Positions 1 to 8,870 of a stretch of DNA of 64,000 nucleotides are shown here, one piece after another. Positions within the stretch are counted from its first letter, which is position 1. Every line of letters starts with the position of its first letter. A model generated the notes under the pieces. That model searched no databases. It was not told the DNA's origin and saw only the letters and a program-made list of their open reading frames with translations. This DNA is from Sporofaciens musculi (lineage in GTDB: Bacteria; Bacillota; Clostridia; Lachnospirales; Lachnospiraceae): contig NZ_WUQX01000001.1 in the NCBI RefSeq assembly GCF_009830285.1, positions 992,501 to 1,056,500 of the forward strand. The letters are read 5' to 3'. The position numbers and the translations under genes were made by a program.

Positions 1-204
1 GGAAAACTGATTCAGGATGCAGGGCTTCGTGGATTTACTGTGGGAGGTGCACAGGTGTCCGAGAAGCACTGTGGATTTGTGATTAACAGAGGTGATGCGA
101 CGGCGAGAGACGTGGCAGACCTTATGAGCCGGGTATCGGAAATCGTGGAGGAGAAGTTCGGGGTCAGACTTGAGCCTGAAGTGAGAAGACTGGGAGAGTT
201 CTAA
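1..204 (+). CDS. murB: UDP-N-acetylmuramate dehydrogenase, C-terminal end (partial)
   Basis: The first 67 codons of the window are open and end in TAA. They match the C-terminal substrate-binding domain of MurB, which reduces UDP-GlcNAc-enolpyruvate to UDP-MurNAc in cytoplasmic peptidoglycan precursor synthesis. The segment SEKHCGFVIN is the typical MurB signature near the C-terminus, and the tail LEPEVRRLGEF is the usual family ending. The FAD-binding part lies upstream of the window. The stop is two bases before the rapZ start, so the two genes are probably co-transcribed, as is common in Lachnospiraceae. Confidence 0.93.
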   Translation, partial: GKLIQDAGLRGFTVGGAQVSEKHCGFVINRGDATARDVADLMSRVSEIVEEKFGVRLEPEVRRLGEF

Positions 205-206
205 AG

Positions 207-1088
207 ATGAGATGTGTGATTGTTACGGGAATGTCGGGGGCAGGTAAGAGTACGGCCCTTAAGATGCTGGAGGATGTGGGATATTTTTGTGTGGATAATC
301 TTCCGGTGCCCTTGATTCCGAAGATGGCAGATCTGCTGCGTGTGCCGGGAAGTGAGCTTAATAAGGCGGCGCTGGGCGTGGATATCAGAAGCGGGCAGAG
401 TCTTACAGAGATGGCCAGAGTATTAGAAGAACTGGATAACGCAGGGATGAAGTATGAGATTCTTTTTTTGGAATCCACCGATCATGTTCTGATTAAGAGG
501 TACAAGGAGACAAGACGGTTTCACCCGCTGGCGGGCAATGATGGACGAGTGGATGAGGGGATTTCTAAAGAGAGAGAAAGAATAAAGTTTCTTAAGAAAC
601 GCGCGGATTATCTAATTGATACCAGCCATATGCTTACCAGGGAATTGAAGAGGGAGCTGAATAAGATTTTTGTAGAGAACAAAGAATATAAGAATCTTTA
701 CATCTCTGTACTTTCCTTTGGCTTCAAGTATGGAATCCCGCCAGACTCTGATTTGGTGTTTGATGTACGGTTTCTTCCAAACCCATATTATATAGAAGAT
801 TTACGTCCCCAAAGTGGTAATGACAGAGAAGTTCGAGAATATGTCATGAATAATGAGAAAGCGATAGAATTTCTGGATAAAATGACAGAGCTGGTGGAAT
901 TTCTAATCCCTAACTATGTCCAGGAGGGGAAGACCCAGCTTGTGATTGCAATCGGGTGTACCGGCGGAAAGCATCGTTCGGTTACGCTGGCCAATGAACT
1001 TTTTGAGGCGTTGAGTAAGAATGAAAATTACGGTATTCGTGTCGAGCATCGTGACATTGGAAAAGATGCAATTACAAAGGCCAGGTAA
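207..1088 (+). CDS. rapZ: RapZ/YvcJ-family nucleotide-binding protein
   Basis: This 293-aa protein has an N-terminal Walker A motif, GMSGAGKS at residues 8-15, and the C-terminal RapZ domain with GCTGGKHRSV and HRDIGKDA near the end. RapZ is an RNase adaptor controlling glucosamine-6-phosphate synthase mRNA in enterobacteria. In Firmicutes the orthologue YvcJ is a nucleotide-binding protein of less clear role. Length fits the family. The ATG lies two bases after the murB stop. A 12-base motif near the stop (AATTACAAAGGC) recurs about 40 bases downstream, a small local duplication in the spacer before whiA. Confidence 0.92.
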   Translation: MRCVIVTGMSGAGKSTALKMLEDVGYFCVDNLPVPLIPKMADLLRVPGSELNKAALGVDIRSGQSLTEMARVLEELDNAGMKYEILFLESTDHVLIKRYKETRRFHPLAGNDGRVDEGISKERERIKFLKKRADYLIDTSHMLTRELKRELNKIFVENKEYKNLYISVLSFGFKYGIPPDSDLVFDVRFLPNPYYIEDLRPQSGNDREVREYVMNNEKAIEFLDKMTELVEFLIPNYVQEGKTQLVIAIGCTGGKHRSVTLANELFEALSKNENYGIRVEHRDIGKDAITKAR

Positions 1089-1160
1089 GAAGGGGGACAG
1101 TTCTGAGGTTGTAATTACAAAGGCAAACATGTGCTGTCATAGGCAGAATAGGAGTAGGAA

Positions 1161-2039
1161 ATGTCATTTTCGGGCAAGATAAAGGAAGAATTGGCAGAGC
1201 AGTACGCGAAGGCACGGCACTGTAATCTTGCGGAATTATCTGCAATTATTCATATGGCGGGAGGATTTTCTGACGACAGAAGGGGCGTCTGCTGCGTTCA
1301 TGTCCATACGGAAAATTATACTGTTGCAAGAAAATGCTTTACATTATTGACAAAAACATTTAATATAGGAATAAGTATCGCAATACGCAGGAATATGACA
1401 AAGGGAAGTGCAAGCTACGATATATACGCAAAAGGAGAGGAATTACTTGCAGTCAGAAAGGCAATGGTACAGGCTGTCTGCTGTAAGAGGGCCTACATCC
1501 GCGGCGCCTTTATCGCGGCAGGGTCCATGAGCGATCCGGACAAATCCTATCATTTTGAGATCGTCTGTGACACGCGGGGAGAGGCAGAATATCTTAAGGC
1601 AATGGTGAATTCATTTGATATGGATGCAAAGATCGTAGCAAGGAAGAAGACCTATGTAGTATACCTGAAGGAAGGCTCGCAGATTGTGGACATACTGAAT
1701 GTGATGGAGGCGCATGTGGCGCTTTTAGAGCTTGAGAATGTCAGAATCATGAAGGAGATGCGCAACTGTGTGAACCGCAAAGTGAACTGTGAGACAGCGA
1801 ATATCAATAAGACTGTGTCTGCCGCTGTCAGGCAGATGGAGGACATTAAGTATATACGCGATACGGTTGGTTTTGACAAGTTGCCCGAAGGTTTGAAGGA
1901 CGTTGCCCTTACGCGTCTTGAACACCCGGATGCAACTTTAAAAGAGCTTGGAGGGCTTTTGAAGGAGCCGGTCGGGAAGTCCGGAGTCAACCACAGGCTG
2001 AGAAAATTAAGTGAGATAGCGGTAAAGTTAAGGGATTAG
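1161..2039 (+). CDS. whiA: DNA-binding protein WhiA
   Basis: This 292-aa protein has the WhiA layout: an N-terminal region related to LAGLIDADG homing endonucleases (YIRGAFIAAGSMSDP near residue 112 is the second LAGLIDADG-like half) and a C-terminal helix-turn-helix (HPDATLKELGGLL with GVNHRLRKL). WhiA is a sporulation regulator in Streptomyces and affects cell division and chromosome segregation in Bacillus. It probably binds DNA rather than cutting it. AGGAG sits about 7 bases upstream of the ATG. In B. subtilis yvcK lies between yvcJ and whiA. Here rapZ is followed directly by whiA. Confidence 0.92.
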   Translation: MSFSGKIKEELAEQYAKARHCNLAELSAIIHMAGGFSDDRRGVCCVHVHTENYTVARKCFTLLTKTFNIGISIAIRRNMTKGSASYDIYAKGEELLAVRKAMVQAVCCKRAYIRGAFIAAGSMSDPDKSYHFEIVCDTRGEAEYLKAMVNSFDMDAKIVARKKTYVVYLKEGSQIVDILNVMEAHVALLELENVRIMKEMRNCVNRKVNCETANINKTVSAAVRQMEDIKYIRDTVGFDKLPEGLKDVALTRLEHPDATLKELGGLLKEPVGKSGVNHRLRKLSEIAVKLRD

Positions 2040-2058
2040 CAAGGAGGAGCAATTTTTT

Positions 2059-2316
2059 ATGACTAAGAGACCTGTTACTATTCAAAACAATATGGATATG
2101 GAAGACCGTCCAATTGCGCACCTGGTACAAGAGGCCAGCCAGTATGCCAGCCAGGTGTTCATTGAGATTGATAACAAGAAGATCAATGCGAAGAGTATCA
2201 TGGGGATGATGAGTCTAAAGTTACAAAAAGGTGAATGTATTACGGTAGTGGCTGAAGGACAGGATGAGCATGAGGCAGTGGCAGGGATAGAAGGTTTCCT
2301 TGTCGCAAGTAACTAG
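2059..2316 (+). CDS. crh: HPr-like protein of the Crh type (no His15)
   Basis: This 85-aa protein has the HPr fold and the conserved KSIMGMMSL segment, which places Ser46, the HPr kinase target, exactly at residue 46. The active-site segment GLHARPA of true HPr is replaced by DMEDRPI, so residue 15 is Glu instead of the phosphate-accepting His. In B. subtilis Crh the same position is Gln, and crh follows whiA in the same operon order. The protein therefore probably cannot carry PTS phosphate and would act only as a regulatory partner, for example of CcpA after Ser46 phosphorylation. The regulatory role is inferred. The missing His is seen directly. AGGAGGAG lies upstream of the ATG. Confidence 0.85.
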   Translation: MTKRPVTIQNNMDMEDRPIAHLVQEASQYASQVFIEIDNKKINAKSIMGMMSLKLQKGECITVVAEGQDEHEAVAGIEGFLVASN

Positions 2317-2333
2317 TTGTATGGAATCGGAAG

Positions 2334-2430
2334 ACCTGTTTGCTGAACAGGTGTGTATTGAGAGGAATCCGAATAAGTATACATAGTAAGATTGGTCGGG
2401 GGGACTGCTGCGGATATTGGCGGCAGTTCC
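2334..2430 (+). terminator. Two hairpins after crh, probable weak terminator
   Basis: The 142-base gap between crh and the lipid kinase gene has two inverted repeats. The first is ACCTGTT-N5-AACAGGT at 2334-2352. The second is an 11-bp stem (2401-2411 with 2420-2430, two G-T pairs). It is followed by TTAATA, not a clean T run, so termination is plausible but not certain. No clear sigma-70-type promoter was seen in the gap. Confidence 0.4.
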
Positions 2431-2458
2431 TTAATACGTACAGGGAGATGCATGTGAT

Positions 2459-3412
2459 ATGAAAAGGTTATTATTTATCTATAATCCCCGTGCTGGGAAA
2501 GGGCTTCTTAAGCCGCAGTTGTCAGATATCATAGATATATTCGTGAAGGCGGGATATGAAGTGGTTGTATATCCAACCCAGGAGTATCGGGATGCATATA
2601 AAAAAGTGCAGCAGTATGATGCCCAACAGTATGATTTGGTGGTCTGCAGCGGGGGAGATGGTACGATTGATGAAATTGTGACAGGGATGATGCACAGGAA
2701 TGTCAGGACACCGGTAGGATACATTCCCACTGGTACAACTAATGATTTTGCCAACAGTCTGCATATTCCCAAGGGTCTTTTGAAAGCGGCAGATAATGCG
2801 GTGAACGGCGTGCTGTTTCCCTGTGACGTGGGACGATTTAATGAGGATATCTTCGTGTATGTAGCGGCGTTCGGCATGTTTACGGACGTGTCTTATGAGA
2901 CAAAGCAGGAGGTGAAGAATATCCTTGGCCATTTGGCATATGTGCTGGAGGGGACGAAACGGCTGTTTAATGTGCCCTCCTATGGAATTAAGGTAGAGCA
3001 TGACGGGGAAGTGATTGAGGATGAATTCATCTTTGGGATGGTAACGAATTCCCGCTCGGTGGGTGGTTTCCGCAATATGATTGGAAAACAGGTTGTGTTT
3101 GACGACGGGCTGTTTGAGGTTACGCTTATAAAGAGGCCGAAGAATCCTATTGCCTTGCAGGAGATTATTGCGGCGCTTCTGATTGAACAGGTGGATACGA
3201 AGCACATGTATACATTTAAGACGGGACACATTACCTTTGAGTCGCTGGAGGAGATTCCATGGACATTGGACGGAGAGTTTGGCGGCGAGCATGACGAGGT
3301 GGTGATTGATAATCTGAATAAACAGTTGGAAATCATGGTGCCGGAGAAGCATGTTAAAGAACTAAAGGAAGGCGGAATGAAAGTCCCTGAATTACCGGAT
3401 GGAGGAATGTAG
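2459..3412 (+). CDS. Diacylglycerol kinase family lipid kinase (YegS/DagK-like)
   Basis: This 317-aa protein has the DAGK catalytic signature: YNPRAGKG at residues 8-15, SGGDGTIDEIVTG around residue 65 (nucleotide-binding GGDGT) and PTGTTNDFA around residue 95. Enzymes of this family phosphorylate diacylglycerol or related lipids at the membrane and recycle diacylglycerol left by lipoteichoic acid or membrane-derived glycan synthesis. Length is normal for soluble DgkB/YegS proteins. A GGGAG ribosome binding site precedes the ATG. The substrate cannot be read from sequence alone. Confidence 0.9.
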   Translation: MKRLLFIYNPRAGKGLLKPQLSDIIDIFVKAGYEVVVYPTQEYRDAYKKVQQYDAQQYDLVVCSGGDGTIDEIVTGMMHRNVRTPVGYIPTGTTNDFANSLHIPKGLLKAADNAVNGVLFPCDVGRFNEDIFVYVAAFGMFTDVSYETKQEVKNILGHLAYVLEGTKRLFNVPSYGIKVEHDGEVIEDEFIFGMVTNSRSVGGFRNMIGKQVVFDDGLFEVTLIKRPKNPIALQEIIAALLIEQVDTKHMYTFKTGHITFESLEEIPWTLDGEFGGEHDEVVIDNLNKQLEIMVPEKHVKELKEGGMKVPELPDGGM

Positions 3413-3463
3413 GAGAGGCGCACGTTATCCTCAATAGAGTAGTAAAAGAATTATGAAAAATAG

Positions 3464-3492
3464 TTGACAGATGCGTTTGGGAGTGCTATAGT
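3464..3492 (+). promoter_or_regulatory. Promoter for rplJL
   Basis: TTGACA (3464-3469) and TATAGT (3487-3492) are separated by 17 bases. They lie just upstream of the L10 leader and about 200 bases before rplJ. This is a near-consensus vegetative sigma promoter. Confidence 0.85.
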
Positions 3493-3495
3493 AAC

Positions 3496-3572
3496 AAAAG
3501 GCTGCCGAAGACAGCAGGTGCTCGATGATAAGAGCGTAAGTATACCAACGCCTGCCGAGGAAAGTTAGATTC
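3496..3572 (+). ncRNA. Ribosomal protein L10 leader
   Basis: The transcript start region holds GACAGCAGGTG and, about 45 bases later, CCTGCCGAGG. These two strands form the conserved L10-binding fold of the Firmicute L10 leader. The RNA is bound by L10 or the L10(L12)4 complex and lets these proteins repress their own synthesis. It sits between a strong promoter and a terminator hairpin, directly ahead of rplJ, which is the expected arrangement. The identification rests on these motifs and position; no covariance model was run. Confidence 0.85.
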
Positions 3573-3593
3573 GTTGACTATGAATTAACAATA

Positions 3594-3622
3594 CCTCTGT
3601 GTCTTTGATGCGGAGGTTTTTT
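3594..3622 (+). terminator. Attenuator terminator of the L10 leader
   Basis: CCTCTGT and GCGGAGG form a 7-bp stem (with G-T pairs), followed by TTTTTT. It lies inside the 5' UTR of rplJ, so it is a regulatory attenuator and not an operon end. Confidence 0.8.
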
Positions 3623-3694
3623 CATACCATAGTATAGATATTGCACTTTTCCCATATCGCAGTCGCACAAAATATATAAGGAGGTGCACCATTC

Positions 3695-4234
3695 GTGGCA
3701 AAAGTTGAATTAAAACAGCCAATCGTACAGGCTATTGCAGATGACGTCAAGGACGCAGCCAGCGTCGTGCTGGTTGACTACCGCGGTCTTACTGTTGCAC
3801 AGGATACTGAGCTTCGTAAGCAGTTAAGGGAAGCGGGAATCGTCTACAAGGTTTGTAAGAACACAATGATGAAGAGAGCTTTTGAGGGAACTGACTTTGC
3901 GGCATTAGACGAGCATTTGGAAGGCCCAAGCGCAATCGCAATCTCTAAGGACGATGCAACGGCTCCGGCAAGAATTCTCTGTAAGTTTGCAAAGGATGCT
4001 AAAGCTCTTGAGCTGAAAGCAGGTGTGGTTGAAGGTACGGTATATGACAGCGCCGCACTGACTGAGTTATCCAAGATCCCGTCAAGGGAGGAGTTGTTGT
4101 CCAAGCTGCTTGGAAGCCTGCAGTCACCAATCACCAATCTTGCCCGCGTTCTCAATCAGATTGCAGAGCAGGGCGGAGCAGAGAACTGCACACCGGCTCC
4201 GGCAGAAGAAGCGGCAGAGACACCGGCAGAGTAG
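3695..4234 (+). CDS. rplJ: 50S ribosomal protein L10
   Basis: This 179-aa protein is L10 of the ribosomal stalk base, which binds 23S rRNA and carries the L7/L12 dimers. DYRGLT near residue 30 and KNTMMKRA near residue 61 are family hallmarks. The start is GTG at 3695, chosen because AAGGAGGTG lies 7 bases upstream and the N-terminus MAKVELKQ matches family practice. The acidic, Ala/Pro/Glu-rich tail is an extension often seen in clostridia. The gene is first in an operon with rplL and is controlled by the L10 leader. Confidence 0.95.
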   Translation: MAKVELKQPIVQAIADDVKDAASVVLVDYRGLTVAQDTELRKQLREAGIVYKVCKNTMMKRAFEGTDFAALDEHLEGPSAIAISKDDATAPARILCKFAKDAKALELKAGVVEGTVYDSAALTELSKIPSREELLSKLLGSLQSPITNLARVLNQIAEQGGAENCTPAPAEEAAETPAE

Positions 4235-4310
4235 TCATCCGGTTTTGTTCTCAGGAACTTTATGTATCGGCAAGATACAAAAATAATATGAATAAATGGA
4301 GGAAAATATA

Positions 4311-4682
4311 ATGGCAAAGTTGACAACGGCTGAATTTATTGATGCAATCAAAGAATTATCAGTATTAGAGTTGAATGAGTTAGTAAAAGCATGTGAAGAA
4401 GAATTTGGTGTATCTGCAGCGGCAGGCGTAGTAGTTGCAGCAGCGGCAGAGGGTCCGGCAGAGGAAGAAAAGGATGAGTTCGACGTAGAATTAGTATCCG
4501 CAGGCGCTTCTAAGGTTAAGGTTATCAAGGTTGTTCGTGAGATTACAGGTCTTGGTCTGAAAGAGGCTAAGGCAGTAGTTGACGAGGCACCGAAGGTAGT
4601 GAAGGAAGGCGTTTCCAAGGCAGAGGCTGAGGAGATCAAGGCTAAACTTGAGGCTGAAGGCGCAGAGGTAAACTTGAAATAA
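4311..4682 (+). CDS. rplL: 50S ribosomal protein L7/L12
   Basis: This 123-aa protein is the multimeric stalk protein that recruits translation GTPases. It has an N-terminal dimerisation helix ([21 protein letters not shown]), an Ala-rich hinge near residues 40-52, and the C-terminal globular domain with [18 protein letters not shown]. The ATG at 4311 is preferred over an in-frame ATG at 4296, since GGAGG at 4298-4302 is the ribosome binding site of the later start. A strong terminator follows. Confidence 0.96.
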   Translation: MAKLTTAEFIDAIKELSVLELNELVKACEEEFGVSAAAGVVVAAAAEGPAEEEKDEFDVELVSAGASKVKVIKVVREITGLGLKEAKAVVDEAPKVVKEGVSKAEAEEIKAKLEAEGAEVNLK

Positions 4683-4718
4683 GGAACTAAAATCTGCAAA
4701 AGAGATGATTTCAGAGAG

Positions 4719-4745
4719 GGCTGTCCTATAATGGGCAGCCTTTTT
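4719..4745 (+). terminator. Intrinsic terminator after rplL
   Basis: GGCTGTCC and GGGCAGCC form an 8-bp stem with a 6-base loop, followed by TTTTT. It separates the rplJL transcript from the rpoBC promoter. Confidence 0.85.
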
Positions 4746-4833
4746 GTATGGGTCTATTGTTTTCATACTTACGAAATTCGAGAAATTTTTTGTAAAATCC
4801 TCAAAAAAATCGTGAAAAATCGCCAAAATTTCG

Positions 4834-4863
4834 TTGACAAGCCTTATGTCTATGTGGTATAGT
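4834..4863 (+). promoter_or_regulatory. Promoter for rpoBC
   Basis: TTGACA (4834-4839) and TATAGT (4858-4863) are spaced by 18 bases, about 125 bases before rpoB. With the terminator upstream this gives rpoBC its own transcription start. Confidence 0.8.
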
Positions 4864-4986
4864 AAAAAATGCACTATTGTGGAAAGTTCTGCCATAATAT
4901 CGCATGGAGACAGTGGGGAATGCGCTGTTTCCAATGGTTTTACAATATTGTTTTCCAAAAAATTGTGAGGAGAGTGAAACGTCAAT

Positions 4987-7900
4987 ATGGAGAAAAACAG
5001 AATTCGTCCCATCAAAAGCGGAAAAAGTTCACGCATGAGTTATTCCAGACAAAAAGAAGTTCTTCAGATGCCGAATTTGATCGAAGTCCAGAAGGATTCT
5101 TACCAATGGTTTCTGGATGAAGGACTGAACGAAGTATTTGATGACATTTCCCCGATTACCGATTACAGCGGTCATCTGAGCCTGGAATTTGTTGACTTTA
5201 CTTTGTGCGAGAAAGACGTGAAATACACCATCGAAGAGTGTAAAGAACGTGATGCTACTTACGCGGCGCCACTTAAGGTACGGGTGAGGCTTCATAACAA
5301 AGAGACAGATGAGATCAACGAGCACGAGATTTTCATGGGTGACCTGCCGTTGATGACGAGCACAGGTACGTTTGTAATTAACGGGGCAGAACGTGTTATC
5401 GTAAGCCAGTTGGTGCGTTCGCCGGGTATCTATTATGCAATCGCACATGACAAATTAGGCAAGAAGCTGTATTCCTCCACCGTAATCCCCAATCGTGGTG
5501 CATGGCTGGAGTATGAGACGGATTCCAATGACGTTTTTTATGTACGTGTAGATAGAACGAGAAAGGTGCCGATCACGGTGTTAGTCCGCGCGTTGGGGAT
5601 TGGGACTAATCCAGAGATTGTAGAGCTGTTCGGTGAAGAACCGAAGATCATGGCAAGTTTTGAGAAGGATGCCGCGACCAATTACCAGGAAGGTCTTTTG
5701 GAATTATATAAGAAGATTCGTCCGGGCGAGCCGCTTGCTGTAGACAGCGCAGAGAGCTTGATTACGAGTATGTTCTTTGACCCCAGGCGCTATGATTTGG
5801 CTAAGGTAGGAAGATATAAGTTTAATAAGAAGCTGGCTCTGAAAAACCGTATCACCGGACAGGTGCTTGCACAGGATGTTGCAAGCCCGATTACGGGAGA
5901 GGTCATTGCCGAGGCGGGAACGAAGGTGACTCGCGAGATGGCAGAGCAGATTCAGAATTCGGCAGTTCCTTTTGTGTGGATTGACAGACCGGAGGAGGAA
6001 CGAAGCATCAAGGTGATTTCCAATATGATGGTGGATCTTGATGCAGTCGTGGAGATTGACCCTAAAGAGGTAGGGGTTACGGAGCAGGTGTATTATCCTG
6101 TTCTTGAGGGAATCCTTGATGAGACCGGCGGTGACATCGATGAACTTAAGGATGTCATTCGGCGGGATATTCATGACTTGATTCCAAAGCATATTACGAA
6201 AGAGGACATTATTGCGTCCATTAACTATAATATCCATCTGGAGTATGGATTGGGCAATGACGACGATATCGATCATCTGGGTAACCGCCGTATCCGTTCT
6301 GTGGGAGAACTTTTGCAGAATCAGTACAGGATTGGTCTGTCCAGATTGGAGAGGGTGGTGCGTGAGAGAATGACCACTCAGGACCTTGAGGGTATTTCTC
6401 CCCAGTCATTGATCAATATTAAACCTGTGACAGCGGCAGTAAAGGAGTTCTTCGGTTCCTCACAGTTGTCACAGTTCATGGATCAGAATAATCCGTTGGG
6501 TGAGCTGACCCATAAGCGGCGTCTGTCCGCCCTTGGACCAGGCGGTCTGTCACGTGACCGTGCGGGCTTCGAGGTGCGAGACGTTCACTATTCACACTAT
6601 GGAAGGATGTGCCCGATCGAGACGCCTGAAGGTCCGAATATCGGTCTGATTAACTCTCTTGCTACTTATGCAAGGATTAATCAGTACGGATTTATTGAGG
6701 CGCCGTACCGTAGGATTGATCACAGCGACCCATCGAATCCGGTAGTTACGGAGGAGGTTGTCTATATGACGGCGGACGAAGAGGATAACTACCATGTAGC
6801 TCAGGCCAATGAGGCATTGGATGAGGAAGGACATTTTATCCGGAAGAATGTATCCGGTCGTTACAGGGAAGAAACCCAGGAGTACGAGAGACGTATGTTT
6901 GATTACATGGATGTTTCCCCGAAGATGGTATTCTCCGTTGCGACAGCATTGATTCCTTTCCTGGAGAATGACGACGCGAATCGCGCGCTGATGGGATCTA
7001 ACATGCAGCGTCAGGCGGTTCCACTTCTGCTTACGGAGGCGCCCGTTGTCGGAACCGGTATGGAGGAGAAGTCCGCAGTCGATTCCGGCGTGTGTGTGAT
7101 TGCCGAAAAGAGCGGTGTGGTAGAGCGCGCCACGTCTACAGAGATTACAATCCGTCAGGAGGACGGCAACCTTAAGAGATATAAGCTGACGAAGTTTTTG
7201 AGAAGTAACCAGAGCAACTGCTATAACCAGAGGCCCATTGTATTCAAGGGCGACAAGGTGGAGGCAGGAGATGTAATTGCAGACGGACCTTCTACATCTA
7301 ATGGTGAGATGGCTCTTGGCAAGAATCCGCTGATTGGATTCATGACCTGGGAAGGGTATAATTACGAGGATGCGGTCCTGCTGAGCGAGCGTCTGGTACA
7401 GGAGGATGTGTATACATCTGTTCATATAGAGGAATATGAGGCGGAAGCCCGTGATACCAAGCTTGGACCAGAGGAGGTTACAAGGGATATTCCGGGCGTG
7501 GGCGACGACGCCCTTAAGAATCTGGATGAGAGAGGCATCATTCGGATCGGTGCTGAAGTGCGCGCGGGAGATATCCTGGTAGGTAAGGTAACTCCTAAGG
7601 GTGAGACAGAGCTGACGGCAGAAGAACGTCTGCTTCGGGCAATCTTCGGTGAGAAGGCGCGTGAGGTAAGAGATACGTCTCTGAAGGTACCCCACGGTGA
7701 GTACGGTATTGTTGTGGATGCCAAGGTATTTACCCGTGATAACGGCGACGAGCTGTCTCCGGGCGTAAACCAGGCTGTCCGCATCTACATTGCGCAGAAA
7801 AGAAAGATTTCCGTAGGCGACAAGATGGCGGGACGTCACGGTAACAAGGGTGTTGTTTCCCGTGTGCTTCCGGTGGAGGATATGCCTTTCCTGCCGAACG

Positions 7901-8856
7901 GCCGTCCGCTGGATATCGTGCTGAATCCTCTGGGCGTACCTTCCCGTATGAATATCGGACAGGTATTGGAGATTCATCTGTCACTGGCCTCAAAGGCGCT
8001 GGGCTTTAATATTGCGACGCCTGTATTCGACGGTGCAGATGAGAATGATATTATGGATACCCTTGATTTGGCTAACGATTATGTGAATCTGAGCTGGGAA
8101 GATTTTGAAGCCAAGCATAAGGAGGAACTGCTTCCTGAGGTTATGGAGTATTTGTCTGAGAACAGAGACCACAGGGAGTTGTGGAAGGGCGTTCCGATTT
8201 CCAGAGATGGGAAGGTGCGCCTGCGGGACGGACGTACAGGAGAGTATTTCGACAGTCCGGTTACTATTGGACACATGCATTATCTGAAGCTTCATCATCT
8301 GGTTGACGATAAGATTCATGCACGTTCTACCGGTCCTTACTCTCTGGTTACACAGCAGCCCTTGGGCGGTAAGGCACAGTTTGGCGGACAGCGTTTCGGA
8401 GAGATGGAGGTATGGGCGTTGGAGGCATACGGCGCGTCCTATACTTTGCAGGAGATTCTGACTGTGAAGTCTGACGATGTGGTGGGACGTGTGAAGACCT
8501 ACGAGGCAATTATCAAGGGTGAGAATATTCCAGAGCCGGGTATTCCAGAGTCCTTCAAAGTATTGTTAAAGGAGCTGCAGTCCCTTGGGCTTGATGTGCG
8601 CGTGCTTCGTGACGATAACACAGAGGTTGAGATTATAGAGACAGCAGATATGGGAGAGACAGATTTCCGCTCATTGATTGAGGGAGACAGAAAATATCAT
8701 CAGGATGATGACCTTGGCGAACACGGGTATACCGAACAGGAATTCCAGGGGGAGGAACTTATTGATATTGAGGAGGAACCTGAAGAGGAAGACTTTGACG
8801 ATATGGAATATGAACCCGATGATGATTTTTATGATGACTTGTCGGATGTTGAATAG
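4987..8856 (+). CDS. rpoB: DNA-directed RNA polymerase subunit beta
   Basis: This 1289-aa protein is the beta subunit, forming one pincer and part of the active centre of RNA polymerase. The fork-loop and rifampicin region is recognisable ([20 protein letters not shown], about residue 500). The active-site [10 protein letters not shown] and the C-terminal [20 protein letters not shown] blocks are also present. A very acidic tail of about 60 residues closes the protein, as in many Lachnospiraceae. GAGGAG lies 14 bases before the ATG, a long spacing, but the N-terminus matches the family. The reading frame is intact over almost 4 kb. Confidence 0.97.
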   Translation: MEKNRIRPIKSGKSSRMSYSRQKEVLQMPNLIEVQKDSYQWFLDEGLNEVFDDISPITDYSGHLSLEFVDFTLCEKDVKYTIEECKERDATYAAPLKVRVRLHNKETDEINEHEIFMGDLPLMTSTGTFVINGAERVIVSQLVRSPGIYYAIAHDKLGKKLYSSTVIPNRGAWLEYETDSNDVFYVRVDRTRKVPITVLVRALGIGTNPEIVELFGEEPKIMASFEKDAATNYQEGLLELYKKIRPGEPLAVDSAESLITSMFFDPRRYDLAKVGRYKFNKKLALKNRITGQVLAQDVASPITGEVIAEAGTKVTREMAEQIQNSAVPFVWIDRPEEERSIKVISNMMVDLDAVVEIDPKEVGVTEQVYYPVLEGILDETGGDIDELKDVIRRDIHDLIPKHITKEDIIASINYNIHLEYGLGNDDDIDHLGNRRIRSVGELLQNQYRIGLSRLERVVRERMTTQDLEGISPQSLINIKPVTAAVKEFFGSSQLSQFMDQNNPLGELTHKRRLSALGPGGLSRDRAGFEVRDVHYSHYGRMCPIETPEGPNIGLINSLATYARINQYGFIEAPYRRIDHSDPSNPVVTEEVVYMTADEEDNYHVAQANEALDEEGHFIRKNVSGRYREETQEYERRMFDYMDVSPKMVFSVATALIPFLENDDANRALMGSNMQRQAVPLLLTEAPVVGTGMEEKSAVDSGVCVIAEKSGVVERATSTEITIRQEDGNLKRYKLTKFLRSNQSNCYNQRPIVFKGDKVEAGDVIADGPSTSNGEMALGKNPLIGFMTWEGYNYEDAVLLSERLVQEDVYTSVHIEEYEAEARDTKLGPEEVTRDIPGVGDDALKNLDERGIIRIGAEVRAGDILVGKVTPKGETELTAEERLLRAIFGEKAREVRDTSLKVPHGEYGIVVDAKVFTRDNGDELSPGVNQAVRIYIAQKRKISVGDKMAGRHGNKGVVSRVLPVEDMPFLPNGRPLDIVLNPLGVPSRMNIGQVLEIHLSLASKALGFNIATPVFDGADENDIMDTLDLANDYVNLSWEDFEAKHKEELLPEVMEYLSENRDHRELWKGVPISRDGKVRLRDGRTGEYFDSPVTIGHMHYLKLHHLVDDKIHARSTGPYSLVTQQPLGGKAQFGGQRFGEMEVWALEAYGASYTLQEILTVKSDDVVGRVKTYEAIIKGENIPEPGIPESFKVLLKELQSLGLDVRVLRDDNTEVEIIETADMGETDFRSLIEGDRKYHQDDDLGEHGYTEQEFQGEELIDIEEEPEEEDFDDMEYEPDDDFYDDLSDVE

Positions 8857-8870
8857 GAAGGGGTGCCAGT

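Noticed and set aside
4869..5120. Short plus-strand frame overlapping the start of rpoB
   Set aside because: It lies in the rpoB leader and then out of frame with rpoB, with odd composition; the rpoB frame is clearly the coding one.
6592..7977. Long minus-strand open frame opposite rpoB
   Set aside because: It is a shadow of the high-quality rpoB frame and has no family features or start signals.
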